NCBI GenBank assembly: GCA_029558835.1 | Contig: JAKQDH010000202.1 | Coordinates: 62,001-126,000, forward strand | Length of the DNA stretch: 64,000 nt | From: Planctomycetota bacterium | GTDB taxonomy: Bacteria > Planctomycetota > Phycisphaerae > UBA1845 | Direction of reading: 5' to 3' | In this document: piece after piece, positions 60,366 through 64,000 of the stretch | Position numbering within the stretch: position 1 is the stretch's first letter | Layout of the letters: every line of letters starts with the position of its first letter | The notes under the pieces: generated by a model | What the model saw: the letters and a program-made list of their open reading frames with translations, nothing else | Told to the model about the DNA's origin: nothing | Databases searched by the model: none | Program-made: the position numbers and the translations under genes

Positions 60366-61058
60366 CTAGCCCCGCCTGCCCCGCCGGGGACGCGGCGCCG
60401 CCTCCGCCTGCTCCACCACCTCTCCGTAGCGCCCGTGGTATACCCACACCTTGATCCCGATGGCGCCGGAAGTGGTCCGGCAGGTCGCCACGCCATAATC
60501 AATATTCGCCTGCAGCGTGTGCAGCGGAATCGAGCCGCGGATCTGGGTCTCACAGCGGGCCATTTCCGCCCCGCCCAGCCGGCCCGAACACGTGATCTTG
60601 ACGCCCTTCGCGCCTGCCGACATCGCCGACTCCAGCCGCGTCTTCATCACCCGCCGGAACGCCGCCCGCTTCTTCAACTGCTCCGAGATCGCCTCCGCCA
60701 CCAGCCGGGCATTGCTGTCGGGCTGCTTGATCTCGACGATGTTCACGCTCACCTTCCGGTCGATCAGGTCCTCCAGCGCCTCGCGCAGCCGGTCCACCTC
60801 CGCCCCCTTCGGACCGATCACCATGCCCGGACGGGCCGTGTGCAGCAGCACCTTCACCTCGTCCCGCGTCCGCTCGATCTCCACGCGGGCCACGGCCGCA
60901 TACGACGATTGCCGATTCAGACGCTCATCGACGAACCGCCGGATCTTCTGGTCCTCGATCAGGAACTCCCCGAACGCCGCTTTCGGCGCGAACCACCGCG
61001 AGCGCCAGCCCTCGGTGACTCCCACCCGCAAACCGACCGGATTGACCTTCTGACCCAC
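60366..61058 (-). CDS. rpsC: 30S ribosomal protein uS3
   Basis: 230 residues. MGQKVNPVGLRVGVTEGWRS, a KH domain (VLLHTARPGMVIGPKGAEVD), VNIVEIKQPDSNARLVAEAI and the C-terminal SGAIGIKVWVYHGRYGEVVE. Part of the mRNA entry channel. Confidence 0.97.
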   Translation of the reverse strand: MGQKVNPVGLRVGVTEGWRSRWFAPKAAFGEFLIEDQKIRRFVDERLNRQSSYAAVARVEIERTRDEVKVLLHTARPGMVIGPKGAEVDRLREALEDLIDRKVSVNIVEIKQPDSNARLVAEAISEQLKKRAAFRRVMKTRLESAMSAGAKGVKITCSGRLGGAEMARCETQIRGSIPLHTLQANIDYGVATCRTTSGAIGIKVWVYHGRYGEVVEQAEAAPRPRRGRRG

Positions 61059-61096
61059 GTTTGGCTCCTACCCTGCCGCACCACGGCTGGCCCTGC

Positions 61097-61444
61097 TTAC
61101 GGGCGCTCCTTCACCGTCACCACGATGTGACTCGTCCGCTTGGCGATCGGATGGGCCCGACCCCGGTCCTTCGGCCGCCAACGCCGGTAATAAGGTCCGC
61201 CGTCTACCCGGGCTTCATGGACGTACAGCCGCGACATGTCCGCCTCAGCCTCGTCCGCGTTCACCATCGCGGACTTCAGCACGTCCCGGATCATCCGCAC
61301 GCTTCGCCCCGGCGTAAACCGCAGTTGCTCCAACGCCTCCCCGCAGGCACGCCCGCGAATGAGCCCGATCACCAGCCGGACCTTCCGCGGCGAAACCCGG
61401 GCGAAGCGGTGCTTCGCCGTCCATACTCGCATCGTCTCGACCAT
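61097..61444 (-). CDS. rplV: 50S ribosomal protein uL22
   Basis: 115 residues from the ATG at 61444; an ATG at 61432 is equally possible, while the longer open frame to 61633 overlaps rpsS and lacks similarity. FARVSPRKVRLVIGLIRGRA, LKSAMVNADEAEADMSRLYV and RRWRPKDRGRAHPIAKRTSH are typical; the last lines the exit tunnel. Confidence 0.95.
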   Translation of the reverse strand: MVETMRVWTAKHRFARVSPRKVRLVIGLIRGRACGEALEQLRFTPGRSVRMIRDVLKSAMVNADEAEADMSRLYVHEARVDGGPYYRRWRPKDRGRAHPIAKRTSHIVVTVKERP

Positions 61445-61568
61445 GCGTCCCGTCCCGCTTGCCGCCTTCCCCGCCGCCGCCTCGTACCGCCCACGAACCC
61501 TCCTGCCCGCGGGCTCCCCCAGCCGCCCGCACGGGTTGCCACCCTGCCGGGCCCCGCCCGGAGCCTGC

Positions 61569-61847
61569 CTACTTCTTGGCCGCCGCCTTCTTGCCGCTGT
61601 GCCCGCGGAAGATCCGCGTCGGACTGAACTCACCTAGCTTATGCCCCACCATATCCTCCGTGACGTACACCTGGTGGAACGTCTTGCCGTTGTGCACGTC
61701 GAACCGGTGCCCGATGAACTCCGGCACGATCGTGCAGCGCCGCGACCACGTCCGAATCGACGCGCTCGTGTCAGCGCTCTTGGCCGCCATGACCTTCTGA
61801 AACAGCTTGGGGTCGACAAAGGGCCCCTTCTTCTGGGAACGCGTCAT
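61569..61847 (-). CDS. rpsS: 30S ribosomal protein uS19
   Basis: 92 residues from the ATG at 61847 (MTRSQKKGPFVDPKLFQKVM). TWSRRCTIVPEFIGHRFDVH, NGKTFHQVYVTEDMVGHKLG and EFSPTRIFRGHSGKK are diagnostic. Confidence 0.97.
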   Translation of the reverse strand: MTRSQKKGPFVDPKLFQKVMAAKSADTSASIRTWSRRCTIVPEFIGHRFDVHNGKTFHQVYVTEDMVGHKLGEFSPTRIFRGHSGKKAAAKK

Positions 61848-61946
61848 CGCTCGCCTCGCGCTCACGCCCCCGCCTGCGGGGGTCGGTTGCCGTTCGACCG
61901 CCCCGGTCGCGCGCAACCGATGCTCTATTGGTCAACTACGCCTGAA

Positions 61947-62816
61947 CTACCGCTTCTTCGGCCGCGGCAACTCGCCGTACCGTACGCTCCGCCGCCGCCG
62001 CAGAATCCTTGGATTCGAGGTCTTGCGCGGGTTGCGCGTACGCCCGCCCTTCGCCAGCACGCCCGTCGGGCTGCACGGGTGCCGCCCGCCGCCGCTGCGC
62101 CCCTCACCACCGCCCAGCGGGTGCGAGACCGGGTTCTGGGCCACCCCGCGCACGTGCGGCCGGCGACCCTTGTGACGCATCCGACCCGCCTTGCCCCACC
62201 GCAGGTTCTGGTGCTCCGGGTTACCGAGCTGACCGATGGTCGCCCGGCATTCCACCCGCACCTCGCGCATCTCCCCGGAAGGGAGGATCAGCACCGCCCA
62301 ATTCGCGCTCCGGGACATCAACCGGGCGGCCGTACCGGCACTCCGCACCATCTTACCGCCCTGCCCGACGTGCATCTCCACGTTGTGCACTTCCAGCCCG
62401 GGCGGGATGTTCGCCAGCGGCAGCGTGTTACCCACCTTCGGCTCGACGCCCGGCCCACTCTCCACCACGTCGCCGGCACGCAGCCCGGCCGGAGCCAGAA
62501 TGTACCGCCGCTCGCCGTCCGCGTACTTCAGCAGGGCAATGTGGCAACTGCGGTTGGGATCGTACTCGATGGCCTCCACCGTCGCCGCAACCCCGTCCTT
62601 GCGCCGCTTGAAGTCGATCCGCCGGTACAGACGCCGCGCCCCGCCGCCGCGAAACCGCGCCGTCGTGATCCCATGATGATTGCGCCCGCCGCTGCGCACC
62701 AGACGCTCGCAAAGGCTCTTCTCGGCCCGCTTGCGCTTGTCCGTCACCTCGGCGTGGTCGTTGACCGTCGAAAGGCGCCGCCCTGGCGACGTCGGGTTGT
62801 ATTTACGAATGCCCAT
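61947..62816 (-). CDS. rplB: 50S ribosomal protein uL2
   Basis: 289 residues. MGIRKYNPTSPGRRLSTVND, GRNHHGITTARFRGGGARRL, YADGERRYILAPAGLRAGDV, and the C-terminal RGVAQNPVSHPLGGGEGRSG with the peptidyl-transferase-proximal His. About 15 residues longer than E. coli L2. Confidence 0.97.
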   Translation of the reverse strand: MGIRKYNPTSPGRRLSTVNDHAEVTDKRKRAEKSLCERLVRSGGRNHHGITTARFRGGGARRLYRRIDFKRRKDGVAATVEAIEYDPNRSCHIALLKYADGERRYILAPAGLRAGDVVESGPGVEPKVGNTLPLANIPPGLEVHNVEMHVGQGGKMVRSAGTAARLMSRSANWAVLILPSGEMREVRVECRATIGQLGNPEHQNLRWGKAGRMRHKGRRPHVRGVAQNPVSHPLGGGEGRSGGGRHPCSPTGVLAKGGRTRNPRKTSNPRILRRRRSVRYGELPRPKKR

Positions 62817-62867
62817 CGCACTCCGATCCGTTCCGCCCGTTCTCCCCGCCCGGCCCGCCGACGCGCA

Positions 62868-63179
62868 CTAGAACACGTCGATGTGGCTGTCTGGATGCAA
62901 CACGACCACGGCCTTCTTCCAGTCCACCGTCTTTCCCGTCTTGTACCGCACGCGCCGCGGCTTCCCCTTGCGATTCGCCGTGCGGACCTCCAGCACGCGA
63001 ACGCTGTATATCTTCTCCACCGCTTCCCGGATCATGGGCTTGGTGGCCTCGGGGTGCACCTCAAACGCATACGAACCCCCGCGCGCTGGCTGCGAGCGGG
63101 TGTCGCCGTGCGACTCCTGTGCCTGATGGGTCCCCTTCTCGGTTACCAGCGGCCGTCGAACAATGTTGTAGATGTCCAT
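62868..63179 (-). CDS. rplW: 50S ribosomal protein uL23
   Basis: 103 residues. MDIYNIVRRPLVTEKGTHQA, YAFEVHPEATKPMIREAVEK and RYKTGKTVDWKKAVVVLHP are L23 signatures. About 13 extra residues (QESHGDTRSQPARGG) sit in the first loop. The exit-tunnel docking site for SRP and trigger factor. Confidence 0.96.
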   Translation of the reverse strand: MDIYNIVRRPLVTEKGTHQAQESHGDTRSQPARGGSYAFEVHPEATKPMIREAVEKIYSVRVLEVRTANRKGKPRRVRYKTGKTVDWKKAVVVLHPDSHIDVF

Positions 63180-63194
63180 GCCAACCGCCCGCCT

Positions 63195-63845
63195 CTACGC
63201 CGACTCCGCCGTGACACCCTTCTCCGCCAGGCGCGACACCAGCCGCTCGAACGCCGCCCGCGTGAACACCAGCTTCCGCCGGCGCAGAACCTGGTAGGCG
63301 TTCAGATCATCCACCGGACAGACCTCCGCCCCCGCCACGTTCCGCCCCGACAAGTACACGTTGCGGTCGTACTCGCCGACCGCCAGCACGCAACTGCCGC
63401 CCACACCCAAAGCCGTCAGCAACCCCGTGAACGCCCGGGTCTTCGGTTCCGGACAACTCCACCCGTCCACGATCAAGGCAGCATTCGCCTGGATCTTGGC
63501 AAGGATGGCGCCGTCCCGCGCCCGCCGGCGCATCTGCTTCGAGATGTCCTTCGGCCCGCCGGGCACCCTCTTGCCGAACGCCCGCCCGCCTCCACGTCGC
63601 ACGCACGTCCGTATCGTTCCCATCCGGGCGTTCCCGGTGCCCTTCTGTCGGTAGATCTTCCGGGTCGAACCCGCCACGTCACCGCGTCCCTTGGTCCGCG
63701 CCGCGCGCAGCCGCTGGTGATCAAGGTACGCGACCACGGCCTGATGCATCAGCCGTGGGCGGACTTCTCCACCCAGCCACGCCGGGTCGATCTGCATCTC
63801 GCCCGTGCGCTCGCCCTTGGGGTTGACGACTGGAACCGCCAGCAT
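63195..63845 (-). CDS. rplD: 50S ribosomal protein uL4
   Basis: 216 residues. VRPRLMHQAVVAYLDHQRLR, TKGRGDVAGSTRKIYRQKGT, GNARMGTIRTCVRRGGGRAF and the end with LNAYQVLRRRKLVFTRAAFE are diagnostic. The extended loop lies in the exit tunnel, and E. coli L4 autoregulates the S10 operon. Confidence 0.97.
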   Translation of the reverse strand: MLAVPVVNPKGERTGEMQIDPAWLGGEVRPRLMHQAVVAYLDHQRLRAARTKGRGDVAGSTRKIYRQKGTGNARMGTIRTCVRRGGGRAFGKRVPGGPKDISKQMRRRARDGAILAKIQANAALIVDGWSCPEPKTRAFTGLLTALGVGGSCVLAVGEYDRNVYLSGRNVAGAEVCPVDDLNAYQVLRRRKLVFTRAAFERLVSRLAEKGVTAESA

Positions 63846-63850
63846 ACCCG

Positions 63851-64000
63851 CTAACCCTTCTTCTTGGCCTGCCGCACCACCACCAGCCCGCCGTTGGGCC
63901 CCGGGACGCTCCCCCGGATCAGCAGCAGGTCGTTCGCCGCGTCCACCTTCATCAGCTCCAGCGAACTCGACGTCCGGCGCACGTGGCCCAGGTGACCCGC
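63851..64000 (-). CDS. rplC: 50S ribosomal protein uL3, C-terminal part; gene continues past the window
   Basis: 49 residues to the stop at 63851-63853; the N-terminal part is beyond the right edge. GHLGHVRRTSSSLELMKVDA and LIRGSVPGPNGGLVVVRQAK with a Lys-rich end match the C-terminus of L3. It stands 5 bases before rplD. Confidence 0.93.
   Translation of the reverse strand, partial: AGHLGHVRRTSSSLELMKVDAANDLLLIRGSVPGPNGGLVVVRQAKKKG

Overview
This is a GC-rich bacterial chromosome segment, most likely from a member of the Planctomycetota and probably a Phycisphaerae-like lineage. The taxonomic clues are a secreted protein ending in a dockerin-like module, a PEP-CTERM protein, several FG-GAP/ASPIC-UnbV (CRTAC1-type) proteins, an MttB-family methyltransferase with its corrinoid protein, a FapA protein, and an S10-spc-alpha ribosomal operon without rpmD (uL30). 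The assignment is an inference from gene content. No 16S gene is present.

Layout. 1-8.3 kb: a partial TPR lipoprotein/secreted protein, a CRTAC1-TPR protein and an RND/MMPL transporter fused to a second CRTAC1-like beta-propeller. 8.6-10.4 kb: a RidA-family protein and DAHP synthase. 10.5-13.3 kb: a large secreted Cys-rich repeat protein with a C-terminal dockerin. 13.7-19.2 kb: a small basic orphan protein, a BREX BrxD-like (DUF2791) ATPase fused through a membrane segment to a DUF4384-like domain, a PAS-Fis regulator and fructose-1,6-bisphosphatase. 19.5-24.5 kb: a YchF-type GTPase, an NADPH-dependent FMN reductase, a non-pyrrolysine MttB-type methyltransferase, its corrinoid protein and an MTH1187-type thiamine-binding protein. 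24.7-25.5 kb: a PEP-CTERM protein interrupted by one in-frame TGA that is followed by a strong GGTC-loop hairpin. 25.6-27.5 kb: an Rrf2 regulator, a hemerythrin and a YgbA-type protein, together a likely nitrosative-stress module. 27.4-38.2 kb: a tightly packed eight-gene minus-strand operon with three radical SAM enzymes (two B12-binding), an AsnB amidotransferase, two methyltransferases, a GT2 glycosyltransferase and a multi-pass membrane protein. It looks like an uncharacterised glycan, lipid or small-molecule pathway. 38.5-48.5 kb: a LarA-like protein, FapA, a short MutS2, an HtrA-like protease, tRNA-Leu(TAG), chorismate synthase, YjbQ and a HIT protein. 48.6-64 kb: the minus-strand ribosomal operon from rplC (partial) to rplQ, including secY, map, rpmJ and rpoA.

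A striking genome-scale feature is a family of GC-rich palindromic repeats (core CCCCTCTCCC...GGGAGAGGGG followed by a GGGGTGAGGG tail). Copies lie between genes and also, in frame, inside coding regions: once in the CRTAC1-TPR gene and twice in tandem in the RND fusion. A different perfect 35-bp palindrome sits exactly at the RND/CRTAC1 fusion junction.

The strongest candidates for undescribed biology are the BrxD-like/DUF4384 membrane ATPase, the radical-SAM-rich operon, the RND-CRTAC1 fusion and the possible PEP-CTERM selenoprotein. None of these could be tested here by database search.
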